Assembly: GCF_000208745.1 (NCBI RefSeq)
Contig: NC_030858.1
Span: forward strand, 35,980,486 to 36,044,485
Source: Theobroma cacao
Lineage: Eukaryota; Streptophyta; Magnoliopsida; Malvales; Malvaceae
DNA: 64,000 nt
Direction: 5' to 3'
Below, piece after piece: positions 27,401 through 40,207 of the stretch; the stretch's first letter is position 1; each line of letters starts with the position of its first letter. Both the position numbers and the translations under genes were made by a program. The notes below the pieces were generated by a model, which did no database searches, was not told the DNA's origin, and worked only from the letters and a program-made list of their open reading frames with translations.

Positions 27401-30130
27401 ACCAGGCTTTAACAAGTTAATTAACTTGTTCCTGGTATCAAAGATTAGAAGAAATATGCTTTGCAAACTGAAAAGATATGGTAGGTTAGGAATATCTAGC
27501 TTTAGCTATAAAAATTTGGCACTCTTTGCGAAATGATGGTGGTAATATGGCACAAAAAGTGGTGTTCTCTGGATATGCTTAATAATGGAGAAATATGGCA
27601 ATGATCAATCTAATTGGCTTCCATCCATTGCTCGACCTTCTAAAATGTCATCGGCTTGGCGAAGCATAATCAACATATCGTCCATCAAAGAGGTTCAGGA
27701 ACTTATAAGATTTCATGCATGTCGATGCCTCATTGGTAATGATGCCCTTCTCATTTTTTGACTTGATAAATGGGCTTTGGAAAATGAAGCTCTTTGCTTC
27801 AAATATCCTAGACTTTTCTCTATTGCAATGGACAAGGGGCCATAGGTGCATGATATTTGGCACAATGGCAATTGGTCTATCTCTTTTTGACGCAACTTTT
27901 TCTCATGGGAGGTTGAGTTTTATAGCGAGCTTCGTTCATTGTTGGGTCACATTGTTCTTGTTCTGAGCAAAATGGATAAACTTATATGGAAGTATAACTC
28001 TAGAGGTAACTTTTTAGTCAAAACATTTTGCTCTTTACTTGATGCTAGTTCTAATAGTCACACTTCATGGCTCCACTTTGTTTGGACATTATCTGTCCCC
28101 TTAAGTTTCAAAGCTTCTTATGGCTCGCTACTATTTACTCGATCCCCTTCAAAGCCTTCCTTCACTTGAGGGGGGTGGACTTCAGCTCGAAGCAACTACA
28201 TTGCACTTGGTGTGGTTATGAGTTAGAGACATGCTCACACATCCTTCTCACATGCCATTTTAATTGGACAACATAGGGCCTTGTTCTTTAATACTAGAGG
28301 ATGTGATGGTCCTCTCTTTGTACTATATCATCCTTTTTGCAATCTTGGGCTGGTTGTGCTTTGGTGAATCACACACACTAGCGGTGGATGATAGTTTGTT
28401 GTGTCACGTTTTAGTCTGTGTGGTTGGCTTGTAATGAGTTGGTTTTTAATAGCAAAGTATGGAATGGGTCTGAAATATTTTTTTTTATTCGAATGCGATC
28501 TATGCTCTGGGTGCACGCATGTGATGGCATTGATGTGGTTGATGATAATGGCTAGTGGCCCGAACCCCGACACACATATATTACACGGTCCCTCTCTCCA
28601 CTCGCAACTAGGGGTCTCTTGGATACCTTTATCTGAAGATGAGTTTAAATTCAAAGTGGATGGCTCAGCAAAGGGTAAACCAAGCCCAGTAGGATGTGGT
28701 GGAGTACTATGTAACTCTAATGGTTATGTTGTGGGCAAGGGCGGATTTAGAAAATTTTCTAAGTGGTGTTATAAGTAAAATAATAATAATAATTAAAAAA
28801 TTGTTTACTCAATTCAAGATCTGTCGAGAGAGCACTTAGATCAAATTCAATACAACTTTGCTTAGAAGATTATTGAGTACCATCATTAGTAGAATTATAT
28901 TCTTGTTGATTAGGATTTGAATGTTGTAAGACAATTCCTTGTATTTTAAAATTATCTTTTCAAGACTTATTTATACAAAAACCTGTTAAAAATTATTACT
29001 AATTTCTCATTAGCATATTCAACAACTAACAATTTGACAAATTTCTATTCATCGATCAAACTAAGTATATGCATCTACAAACTACGTAAACTTAAATACA
29101 AAAATTAAATAATCAAATAATACATCTACAAAATAAATCAAAAAAAGAAAGACGCATAATTTCAAAATATTATTTGACATGTAATACTATTTTCTGTTAG
29201 CAAGATTTTGTTCGAATCCTAAACTATCAAATTAATCAAAAATATTTACACATGAATCATTTAAACACTTGATTTGGGTTGAAAATTATTTATAGTTGAA
29301 CAATTAAAGTTTAGATGAGTTGTTTTGAAAGAGTAAAAAATGCAACCAAAGATCTAGAAGAGAAATCTCATTGCAGGTCTCAAAAGTAATATTTGAATTT
29401 TTGGAGAAAAAGATTTTAGTTTAGGTTTTGACTTTTTTAATAAAATCTTAAATTATAAATTTTTTATCTTTTAATATTTAAATATTAATATATAAATTAT
29501 TTTTTGATAAATTTATTTTGACCGGTAATTTTTGACCCCACTCTTTACAAAATTGTAAAAAAATTAGTGAGTTCTTTAGTGTTATTAATCAATAAAATTC
29601 TAGATAAGTAATATACTTAGTATAACATGACACCACTCTTATATAGCTGGGTCTGCCCATGATTGTGGGTGTCTTGTTTGGCCCACTTGGCATCCAAGAC
29701 TCCAACTTTGCAGAGCTTATGGTCATTCTTCATGCATTGCATCTTTTCTCTCACTCCTCTTTCACAAGTTCTAAGTTGATTATTGAATCTAACTTCAAGA
29801 ATGTTCTATCGTGGGTGACCAACATTGATACGAGGCTTTGGGACAAGTGATATTTATTTAATGAGATTGATGCACTTGTTCTTTCACTGGACATGGTGTC
29901 TTTTACTCATATTTTATGACAGGGTAATTGTTTTGTAAATTCCTTAACGAAGTTTGGAGTTAATAGAAACATGATATTCTCAACATGGTGGTAACTTTTG
30001 ATACTTTTATTTGGTTGAGCTGTTGCCTTCTGTTTTATGTTAATACTTGGATTTGTTTATGACTTTTGCATTGTCTTACGGTACCGATAAGCGAATCTTT
30101 TATTTAATGGTACCGAGTACCACTAGGGTT
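27400..30130 (+). pseudogene. LINE ORF2 tail (zf-RVT and RNase H), broken
   Basis: Readable pieces in order are a zinc-finger RVT-like segment around 27980-28275 (FKASYGSLLF, LHCTWCGYELETCSHILLTC) and a plant LINE-type RNase H: FKVDGSAKG at about 28650 with its first Asp, then, after an 926-bp insertion, GPLGIQDSNFAELM near 29690 with the catalytic Glu, and IIESNFKNVLSW. In that last motif Asp is replaced by Asn; the block 2 copy retains Asp. Frameshifts and stops are frequent. No reverse transcriptase core is seen upstream. Confidence 0.75.
28736..29661. mobile_element. hAT-like non-autonomous element inside the LINE RNase H
   Basis: The 926-bp insertion has 15-base imperfect terminal inverted repeats: CAAGGGCGGATTTAG on the left and, reverse-complemented on the right, CATGGGCAGACCCAG. 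It is flanked by GTTGTGGG (28728-28735) and ATTGTGGG (29662-29669). In block 2 the right flank is GTTGTGGG exactly. An eight-base duplication and CA-GGGCGGA ends are hAT features. The interior has no transposase. Confidence 0.75.
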
Positions 30131-30614
30131 GTACGCGATTGCATGTCCTGACCCTTGATCCCCATATATAAACAGATCTTTACAATGAAATTTCCATAAT
30201 TTTAATACAAATTTCTTTTAACTAAGAAAAAAACCATTTTATTACCTTGGGTCACAGTTTTATTACAGCTTGCAAATTTCTCACGTTACAAACTTCACTT
30301 AGCATTCTTTTCCTCTCATTCCTTCTTTAAGTTTTTTTTTTCTTTTAAAAGTAAATTCCATTAATCAAGACAGGGAACCCTTGTAAAGAACGTTCTTTCT
30401 TTAAGTTACAACTAATACACCTAAACCACACCTTTTCCTTTTAGAAAGATTACAAGAAACCTTAAATTTCTCGATATCCGAACTTCAAACTATTTATTTG
30501 AGTGTGAAATAATAGTTTCTCCCAAATCGTAGTTAAAAAATTAATATAAACAGAGCGGCAATCAAATGGCAGTTTAACTTGCGAGATACTGAAGTATCCT
30601 ATTCTGATTAGATA
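30131..30614. other. 3' flank of the LINE relic, no gene
   Basis: Matches 60290-60770 in block 2. The similarity breaks at about 30615, where the Copia fragment begins. No coding signal. Confidence 0.55.
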
Positions 30615-31232
30615 TTGAGATCTTTCATCCTTCTCTGTCACTGCGTAAAACTAGTCTTCCCATCAAACTTCTTAATTGAAAAATTTGTAGAACTAACAAC
30701 TTTTGACATCCTTGTTGAATCTTGAATTTACCGAACTCGAAGTTCCGATACCAATTTGTTGTGGAAATTACCCAAGAAATAACAAAGATAAAACTCAGAG
30801 AAATCAAGTAAACAGAAAACACAAGAATTTACGTGGTTCGACCTCTTGCCTACGTTCATAGAGTGAAACTATTCTTCTATATTTGAGAAATCAAAGTACA
30901 ATAAATTGATCTCTATGATTCTCCAAACTAACCCAAGATCCCTTGCACACTCTTCTTTAATAAACTCTTAAGAACACTCACCCAAACCACTCTAGCTCCA
31001 TCTAGAGCAAAAGACAGAGTTACAAAGTGTTCCCTCTTTAGAGCTCTCAAAGTACTACTTGTAATTCAAAAGCCTAGAGATCCACTTTTATAGTATAAAA
31101 GTCCAAAATAGAATGTGAATAGAACTCGATGTGGAATAAGAAGTTTAAAATCATACAACTACTCAATGTTGTACACAAACAAGAATCTTAATCATATAAG
31201 ATCTAGAATTCTAGTCAACCTAAAACTCAACA
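30615..31232 (-). mobile_element. Copia 5' LTR with start of gag
   Basis: On the minus strand a 476-bp LTR runs from 31232 to 30757 with TGTTG...CAACA ends. It is followed by a TGGTATCGGAAC primer-binding-like site (methionine tRNA type) and an ATG at 30709 opening a Copia-type gag (MSKVVSSTNF..., FDGKTSFTQ). A TGA at 30640-30638 replaces the usual Trp codon, and the element stops at about 30615. It occupies the place of exons 3-5 of copy F, as shown by comparison with copy L. Confidence 0.8.
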
Positions 31233-31436
31233 TAATCATAAATTGCAAATAACCTAGCATTGTTCAGGAATACATATAGATTCCTCAACCTGACAAAAGA
31301 AAAATCTACCACTTATTCGCTCCTACCAACTAGCGTGCCAAAAATTGAACCCGAGAAATTAACAAGCCCCATTACTTCTTTTGGCAAATAAACAAACATA
31401 ACAAAGACATTACAATGAGGAAAAACAGAAGCTTAC

Positions 31437-32016
31437 AAAGATGTTGAGCTTGCTATCAAACAAAGATGAAACATTTTCCGTTAACTTCTTTCTTTCTACT
31501 CCAACAGACACATCGCAGATAGAACCAAAAACCTCAAAACCCAAACTTTTCCAATCTACTAAGCACTTGTCAAGCTCATTTTCATTACGTGAACAAGTGT
31601 GCACACTTGCTTCAAGTCCTACCAATTCCTCCACTATGGCACATCTAATAAACAAACCAATAAAAGATACCCAGTTCAAAAAGACTTATAAAAGTTTCAG
31701 CTTTATAGTTCAAGAAAACTAAATGGCCAATCTTTTTCATGTTCATGGAAAATGGGAATTTTTTTTGTTTTTACCCAATTCCACGTGTGCTGCTAGTTAC
31801 CAGTGCTGTCAAACCTTGAAGTGACCATCTGTTAGATTTTGTGTTTCTTGGCGCAATGGATTGGTTCAAAATGGGACTTTTTTATTGAAATGAAAAGGAA
31901 GTTTTGGGATTAAAAGAGATGATTAAATGGGTGTTATGCTGGGGTTTAAAGGAAGAGGAAAAAGGCTTTTGGGTGTTAATGATAACTGAAGAAGGTGAAA
32001 TCAGAGCTTGCTTCAT
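31437..32016 (-). pseudogene. copy F: two-exon relic, twin of L
   Basis: Exon 1 (31775-32016) and exon 2 (31437-31644, full 208 bp) remain. The upstream ATG at 32016 opens the same transit-peptide-like leader as copy L, but TAA at 31884-31882 ends it. The internal start is mutated from ATG to ATT (31857-31855), and the cofactor loop reads TSSTRGIG instead of TGGTRGVG. Exons 3-5 are absent, replaced by the Copia fragment and LINE flank. It cannot make an enzyme. Confidence 0.88.
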
Positions 32017-33060
32017 TGGCTAATGAAAGGGCTTCAAACAGCTACCAGCTTCTCCCATGATGCTAGGTTCTTAAATACAAAACAGAGTGGCAACTTGGTG
32101 ATCAATAAAGTCAAAATTGGTCACCCAAAAACATAAAAACCCAATTCAGATACTACTTTACAATATAATATGATTACAAGTAATATAATTTCAAGCAATG
32201 TAATTGTAAAAAAGATAATATTATAATATTAGTTATATAAGCAAAGAAGATAATATTGTAGTATTAGTTATATAAATAAAGTGTGTTTGATATATAAGTA
32301 AAGCAATGATTAAAATGTATGGAAGATAATATTAGAGCGTTTAGTTTACAAATACTTTATTGAGAATATAATGTTAAGTTTCAAAATTATCCTTATTTAT
32401 TAAAATACAAATTTAATATACTTGTATTTTTTTATTACTAATTTTTATATAATATCAACTCTTAAATATATTTTTAATATCATATATTTTATTTTTATTT
32501 CTTATTATAGTCTTATATATTTTGTTTTCATTTTTTAATATAACTTTTTATATTATATATTTTATTTTAATTTTTTCTTTTAAAAGAAAAAATAAATTTT
32601 ATTAACAGTTTTTTTTTTAGAGGCAAGAAGAAATTTTATTGACAGTTACTATGACTACTAAGAATAATAAAAAGACATTCATTGAAATCTATATAAAATA
32701 AATAAATTATAATATTAAAAAATATTTTTATCAAAGTAACAAAATTGAAAGATAAAAATATCTTTAACAACATTGCAGAGTATACTTATTTTATGTTTAA
32801 AATCGAACCAATCGAACTAATTTTATGTTTGATTTTGATTGATTTGGTCTTCTTTCATGTTTGGTCGATTTTGATGGATTTTTTAAAAATGTTTGATCCT
32901 TTTAATCTTTAGGCATGACAGACCCAACAACCAAATCTACCTATTTATTCACCCTTAACTACTTATATACTTTAAAGCATTTGTTTTGGCATATAGAAGG
33001 GGCAAAAGCATAATTTCAAGTAGGGTAAAGGAAAAAGAAAGGCTTTATCTCCACTAGAGG
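32017..33060. other. AT-rich upstream region of copy F, no gene
   Basis: The first 100 bases match the region upstream of L. The rest is AT-rich with 'aaccaatcgaactaa'-type phrases and no open frame of note. Confidence 0.5.
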
Positions 33061-33500
33061 CTCATGAGAATACATCATTCCATAAACATATTGCTAGAAA
33101 AAAAATTTCTAAGAAACAAATGAAAATAAAATAAAGCAAGCAAATATAGTAAAAAGTCTGAAGCAAGGCATCACTGTCCTTAAGGATAATTTTTGTCGCC
33201 CTTTTGGAGTACAAGACTTGGTGCAAAAAGACTGTAGCAGTTATCCTCCAGGATTCAATAGACCATTCCCTATAGTTTGCACAAACTAGTAAAAGATAGT
33301 AGGAAAACAAAAAAGATTTTTCTGGAAAAATAAAACTCAGTAGGAAAGGAATGAAAACAGAAAAATAGTATGCAGAGAAACTTGAGAGGAGAGTAGTAAG
33401 AGAAACCTTGCTTGGTGTGTGTTGTACTTGAGGCAGGGAAGCTATATTTATAGGTAGAAGATGAAGTAAAAGTTGCACCAAATCAGGAGATTTTTTGAGT
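33060..33500 (-). mobile_element. possible LTR fragment with TATA box
   Basis: On the minus strand a TATAAATATA run near 33445 is followed by leader-like sequence and phrases such as 'cttaaggacagtgatgcctt', which recall plant LTR 3' parts. A 139-codon frame covers it but resembles no protein I know and is very Phe/Leu/Ser-rich. No ends or target duplication could be fixed. Confidence 0.3.
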
Positions 33501-34706
33501 CTGATTCATTCAAAGGCTGAGAAAGCTTAAAAAAAATTTGCTGGCATTAGTTGAGTTTGAGTTGATTCATTCAAAGGCTAAGAAAGCTTAAAAAAAATTA
33601 AAACTAAGGTATAAAAATTAACTTGGGCCTAGCCCATGTGTATACTTGTGCGCAAGAGAGAAAATTTGAATTTTTTCAAAGCCTAGCCCAATCTCGTGTA
33701 CGCACGAGCCCACATCTTTTTCTTCTTTGTAACAAACCCATAATGAGTTTGCTTATTTAAAGCACTCACACCTTTATGTATCTTAATAATGTAGGATATT
33801 TGAATCTTATGACATACACTATTTTTCCAACATATTTATCTTCTTTGCCACCACTCCATTTATTCTTTCATCAATCGCCTATGAAAACTGCTGTAGCTAA
33901 TTTTCCGGATGAAAATAACTTTGGTACAACAATTTTCAGATTGGTGAATTCTGTCACATAGAAATTCAAGTGTTTATGGCTCGAATATTTTTGTCACATA
34001 GACATCCACATGACTGTGATTTATGTCACGTATTCATCCATATTGATGTCCACATAATATTAAGGTCGTAGATTTCTTTTAATTTTGATGACGATTGATT
34101 GACGAAATGAATAAAATTAGAATATTTTTAAAAACTTATGAAATTAAAAATTAAGTATTAGAATTCACGAATGAAAATAAAATATTACACAAAAGTCATA
34201 AATGTTTGATGCAAGTTAGAGAGAAACTCATTTCTAAAATGTGTAGTCTATTCACTAGAGTTCCACATGTCCTAATTGTGAGCCTACCCTTTCTATAATA
34301 TTACGTCTCTTCGATTAAGTAATTTTCACTTAATGTCTTATTTTTGTTTGGAATTAGTCAACCAATGTGCTCATAGGCCTTTTAATTCTTGAATATTAAT
34401 CTATATCATGGCATTATCAACTACAAATGGCAACAAAATATATATAGTAGAAGAGTAATTATAGACAAAATGCAAGAAGCAGCAGCTTTTGTTTCATTAT
34501 GGTTGACAATAGAAATGAAATCCAAATCCAAACAAGTGTAGCAGTTCAGATTTTTTTTTTATTGACCAGCTGCATTCTCAGACTAGCAGATCAAGAGGAA
34601 GAAGAGAGAGAAAGACAAGCAACAGCTAGGAACCTTTGGCTGAGGTGCCGAGCGCTTCATTTCTTATTTTCTTGTTTTGTTATTGGGCAAAGCCTTATGC
34701 GCCATT
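33501..34706. other. 3' flank of copy G, no gene
   Basis: Contains a repeated 'ttgattcattcaaaggct(g/a)agaaagctt' phrase (33504 and 33553). From about 34210 it holds a short version of the AT-rich 3' flank found after B, H and I. Confidence 0.5.
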
Positions 34707-36578
34707 TCAAGATTGGGAATTAGCCTGGCTATTCTTCCCTAGTAAGGTTTTATGGCAGAAGAAGCCATTCACTGACATGCCCCCATCGATGCAAAAAGTC
34801 TGCCCTGTTATATAAGAGGATGCTGGTAGGCACAGGAATCCCACCAAGGATGACACTTCCTCTGGCTCTCCAATTCGTCCCATCGGAGTTCGAGAGATGA
34901 TAGTCTCTGAAAACTTTTGAATGTACTGCAAGCAAGGAGAAGGACAACAATTATAAATACTACTAATTTACAACACTGACAATATTATACAGTTTGAGGA
35001 ACAAAAATTTTCATGCTTTAGTGTAACCTTTCGAATTTATATATGAACTCTTGCCATAGTGGTCTCAAATTGTGTACTCTTTAATGATCTGAAAAATCCT
35101 AGCCATCAATATACTCATTTCTTGTAATTTATTCTATAACTCTCTTGGGATATCCTTTTTGGTTACACTTACTCTGAATGATATGATCAGGCTTATAAAT
35201 ATAAACAGTAAATGTATGGGGAAAAATATTTTTAAAGGTTCAGCAAGGGGAGTTTGGATGATCCAAGGTGCAACGGAGTTGACCCTTATATTGTTCTTTG
35301 CCCACTCACATGCCAAGTATTTTGCAAGGTGGTTAATGGCTTCTGAAGACAATGGAATGAAAATCTCAATTCAGTCAAGATTGATAAAATTACTCAACTG
35401 CTTGCAGTAGACCTTTAATTTGGCAGGAAAATTATATATATAGACATACACACACACACACACCTTTTGTTGCTACATATAAAGATCCACAACTTACTGA
35501 TACCACACCAACAACTAAAGAGAGAAAAACGATGCTTCCTGCCCCTGAAGCTTTCAGAAGAGGGTATGCAAGTTGGCACAAGTTGTAAGCAGACTCAAAA
35601 TTGGTGCCCATGATCAATGAGAAATCTTCAGCAGTGAAGTCTGGAGTCGGCTTTGAAATAAGTGTTCCCACATTGTTAATCTATAGCACACCAAGTTGGC
35701 ATTATTGGAACCACAAATGTCTCATTAGCAAAACTCAGGAGTTGGGACACTATGCAGAATGAGAGTTACGAGAAAAAGAAAGAATGAGAATGGATGTTTA
35801 CTCACCAGGATGTTGAGTTTTCCACCAAATTCAGAGGAGATAGTGTTTATTAGCTTCTCTCTTTGGGCCTGAGATGATACATCACAGACTGAACCAGTAA
35901 CCTGGAAACCCTTTGCTTCCCAGTCAAGTAGGCATTTGTTGAGGTCAGTTTTATTTCGTGAGCACGTGTGTGTTCTTGCTCCCAGTGCAGCTAATTCCTC
36001 TACGATAGCATACCTGGTTGCAGTATTTATTAATTTGTGATCAGTCAAATAGAAGCTCCATTTTGGCCAATGTAATGATCCAATCACCAAACGCAGATCA
36101 TCTCATAAACGTTCCTAGTTAAAAAGTCACATCTAATTAACATGTATAAACAACGAAGCAAAGTTCCTTATATTTTGTTTGTGCTTTTCCTCCAGAACTT
36201 GTCTCAAGATTTTAATACCTTGCGCAATCCACTGGATGCTTTGTTATATTCATGAATGTATCGTTCTGTGTATACGTAAAAAGTTTTGTCATTGGAAACA
36301 AATATATATTCAAAGGGAAGTAAAGGAGAAGAAAATGTCAATGGCCTGAAATATATGAAGAGTCTCCCAATTTCGAGAATATTATATAATATTGAAAGGT
36401 AAAGTAGCAAGAAACGAGGAGTAGTATCAAACTTGCAAAGAGCACATGGTAAAAAAGAAAGAGAGAGAGAAGAGAGCAAAATTAAGAACCCGATTCCTTT
36501 GGTTCCACCAGTAACAAGTGCAGTCATGCCTTGAAGACTCCATCTGTTGTCCTTCCTAGAGCTATCTGCTTGAGCCAT
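34707..36578 (-). pseudogene. copy G: full-length SDR, probably inactive
   Basis: Exons 36490-36578, 35806-36013, 35464-35680, 35236-35342 and 34707-34925 have standard lengths and stay open (279 aa if spliced). The cofactor loop TGGTKGIG is intact. Residue 154, the catalytic Ser in the family pattern FLSSIAG, is Leu (FLSLVVG), while Tyr167 and Lys171 remain (YVATK). The exon 4 donor is lost: CCT is followed by TTAAA where C has GTAAA. The first residue after the exon 3/4 junction is Glu where others have Gly. Loss of a key catalytic residue plus a splice site argues for a pseudogene or non-enzymatic remnant. It could still be transcribed. Confidence 0.7.
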
Positions 36579-38290
36579 TCTCACTTCTCTCTCTGGTGGC
36601 TTGCAGTTGAGGTATGTTAATTCCCACAGAGGCTATTGCTGACAAAAGATTCAATAGGAAATTAAATGGGGGAAAAGGACAGCACTTGAGAAGTCGTTTC
36701 CGAACAACTGTCACAATTAATGCATGGCAAAATGTTTACTCTCGAGCAAATTCTAGATGAATTCTTTCTCAATCCTAGATGACAACAAGGGCTTATTGTC
36801 AACAAAGAAAATTTTATTTTAGGCATATTTTTTTTAAGTTTAATATTTAATAAAACTACATCTTTTATTGAGTAAAACACACCTATCATATGTGATTTTT
36901 TATATACAAAAAGAACATAATTCAAAGTAAAGTAAATCCGCAATCCACAAAAATATATAAAGAGAGATGCGTAGAAAGATAGAGGACAAAGAGAGGAGAA
37001 GAAAAAGAGGTTTTCGATAACGATCGATGATGTGAATGGCGACGAGAGGAGAGAAGGTAGATGTTCTTTCCTTATGTGATCATCAACTTTTAGAAAAAGA
37101 CACCTTTGATGTTTAAGGAACTTTACATCTTGCTAAAAGGAGAATTTATAAAACTCTATTTTTGAATTCATTATTTTTTAAAAATATTCTAAAATCATAT
37201 TTTTTCAATAATTATTTAAATTAAAAAAATAACAAAATATATCATCTCAACGTCTTCCGAAGTCCACACGATATAAATCTCAACCCAAAAAAAATCAAAC
37301 AAGTATATCATTTTTCTTTTTTCACATGAAGAGGCCCATATTTTTACATTGCATCTGACTAATTAAGAAGGCACAATAGGTCTCGATTTGTATACATATT
37401 TTTTTACAATTTTAGAAATTTTAGCACAACAGACATTATGAGGCAACAGTTACAGAGCAAGTTATATTTAAAATTTGTAGTCTATTCACTAGGATATAAT
37501 TCATAACCTTTTCAGAAGATGGAAAGAGTGAATCAAATTCCAATCTCTCTTTTTTGTTAACTTAGATATTAAAATTTCTATAAATTAATATCGATAAATT
37601 AATAATCTCGAATAAATAATATTTTTGATCAATTTTGACTTATGATCAATGTGGTAAATTGATAATTCATTAAATTTATAAAATAATACATTTAAAAAAA
37701 AACACAAACACATAAGTTTCACTTGAAATATAAATTAATAATCTCCTAATATATCAAAATTATATATATACATAAATCAATTAGAAGGGTTTTATAAAAT
37801 ATGACTTCAATGTTACTTGTAAAATATGACTCAATTAGGAGGCCTTTGTAAAATATGACTCCAATGTTACTTGTTTTTCTTGAAATTGATGTCTCTTTGG
37901 ATCTCATTTCTAACTTTTCTTAATATTAAGCAAACCACTCATAAAGTAACTTTTCTAGTTTCAGGAATTTTGCAATTTTGTGTAGTTTGGCATCACCTTT
38001 TTCAATGTTGGCTGATAAATAGACCTCTTAATTATATTTGATATCGTTACTTGACTTATTTGCAAGTTAAACTTTTCTGACACTCACTATTGTAATTCTT
38101 TTTAGGTGCAATTTGGATTTTTCATGTTGTACTCACAAAATACTTTACGTATTTCATTTGTCATTATTGATTTCTTTACACCTTTGAGATGAGAAGCCAT
38201 TGTATTTAGTTTTACCGTTTGTGATATTGTATGTTTTTTTTATAAATGTTTTTGTAAAGGGGGGGGGGGGGGGGGGGGGGGCGGGGGGGG
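36579..38290. other. promoter side of copy G and AT-rich flank
   Basis: 36579-37450 matches 6221-7100 upstream of copy A, and the part around 36660-36810 is also found upstream of B and H. 37450-38255 is the AT-rich flank sequence again. A poly-G run ends at the N at 38291. No coding signal. Confidence 0.55.
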
Positions 38291-38780
38291 NAGTTAAAAA
38301 TGTTTATATATATATATATATAATATATATATTATATATATATAATATATATAACTCAATTAAGAAGCCTTTGTAAAATATGACCCCAATGCTACTTGTT
38401 TTTCTTGAAATTGATGTCTCTTTGGACTTTATCTCTAACTTTTCTTAATGTATTAAGCAAACCACTCATAAAGTAACTTTTCTAGTTTCAGGAATTTTGC
38501 AATTTTGTGTAGTTTGGCATCACCTTTTTCAATGTTGGCTGATAAATAGACCTCTTAATTATATTTGATATCGTTACTTGACTTATTTGCAAGTTAAACT
38601 TTTCTGACACTCACTATTGTAATTCTTTTTAGGTGCAATTTGGATTTTTCATGTTGTACTCACAAAATACTTTACGTATTTCATTTGTCATTATTGATTT
38701 CTTTACACCTTTGAGATGAGAAGCCATTGTATTTAGTTTTACCGTTTGTGATATTGTATGTTTTTTTTATAAATGTTTTT
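37840..38780. repeat. direct duplicate of about 420 bp around an N
   Basis: 37850-38250 is almost repeated at 38360-38775 ('cctttgtaaaatatgac' through 'tataaatgtttttgta'). The copies are separated by a run of about 30 G, an N at 38291 and a TA tract. Low-complexity sequence plus N points to a contig join with unmerged ends. Confidence 0.65.
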
Positions 38781-39353
38781 GTATGACTTAATGTTCATAA
38801 AATATATTAATTAAGTATACATCAAATGTGATTTTAGGTTGTTGTAAAATGGATAGATTCATGACTTTTATTTAATAAAACTAATTACACTCATAACTTA
38901 TTTTGGAAAGAAATACATAAAATAATGATATATCATAATTCAGTAATTATGTAATATTCGTATAATCACATATACAATACATGTGTTAAGTTCTATATTT
39001 TAAAAAAATAAAAAATACTTTGATAAATTAATTTTTTCTTAATTAATCATAAATTAATAAATTATTAATTTATCGATTAAATGATATCTTTATTAATTAA
39101 TAAATTTTTATGATCCTAAAGATATTAATTTATACATGTTTTAGTGCATGTTCTAATTCCATAATATGCCATTGGCTAAAAAATTGTGGCTTTTTGTAAG
39201 CCTACCCTTTCTAAAACATTACTTCTCCTCTATTAACTAATTTTCACTTAATGTCTTATTTCTCTTTGGATTTATTTATGCAATGTACTAATAGGCCTTT
39301 TAATTATTGAATATTAATTTATATCATGACATTATCAACTACAGATGGCAACA

Positions 39354-39380
<27 letters not shown>
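39354..39380. repeat. AC microsatellite
   Basis: A run of about 13 AC units followed by TA units. The equivalent sites in the sister flanks (8447, 10930, 42050) have much shorter runs. Confidence 0.9.
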
Positions 39381-39389
<9 letters not shown>

Positions 39390-39619
39390 TGTAGAAGAGT
39401 AATTATAGCCAAAATGAAAGAAACTGCAGCTTTTGTTTCATTATGTAGACAATTGAAAGAAAATCCAAATTCAAACAAGTGCAGCAGTTCAAAATTTTTT
39501 TTTTGACCAGCTGTATACTCGAACTGGCAGATTAAGAGGAAAAAAAAAAAAAAGAAAGACAAGCAACAACTAGGAAGCAGTAGCTACGGTGTCAAAGCCA
39601 AATGCATCATTTCTTATTT

Positions 39620-40207
39620 GAGGCATTTTTAAAAAAAACTCTTATAAATAAGATGTTTTTAAAAATAATCATCTTTATAGTTTTAACTATTTTTAGTCAA
39701 GTTGGATAAAACTACCCTTAATGAAGATATGAAATTATATGTCATGTACAAAAACATGTTACACGTTATGTACAAAAACATGTGACATGCAATGATTAGT
39801 TTGTTACATGTCATGTACAAAAACATGTTACACGCCATGTACAAAAACATGTGACATGTCATAGTTAGGTTGTTACACGTCATAGTTAGGTTGTTACAGG
39901 TCATGTACAAAAACATGTGATACATCATGGTTAGGTTGTTACACGTCATGTACAAAAACATGTGACACGACATGCTTAGGTTGTTACACACCATATACAA
40001 AAATATGTTACACGTCATGTACAAAAATATGTGACACGTCATGGTTAAGTTGTTACACGTCATGGTTAGGTTGTTAAACGTCATGTACAAAAACATATGA
40101 CACATCATGGTTAAGTTGTTACATGCTATGGTTAGGTTGTTGCAAGCCATATACAAAAACATGTGACACACACATGGTTAGGTTGTTACATGCTATGGTT
40201 AGGTTGN
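39620..40207. mobile_element. block 2 copy of the Mutator-like minisatellite element
   Basis: The left end GAGGCATTT follows an exact TTCTTATTT (39611-39619). The interior is the same 24+21-bp minisatellite (39740-40206). The element is cut by the N at 40207, after which unrelated sequence follows, so its right end and the exon 5 fragment expected beyond it are missing. Confidence 0.65.

Noticed and set aside
33062..33481. 139-codon minus-strand frame
   Set aside because: Phe/Leu/Ser-rich translation of an LTR-like tract with a TATA run; no recognisable domain.
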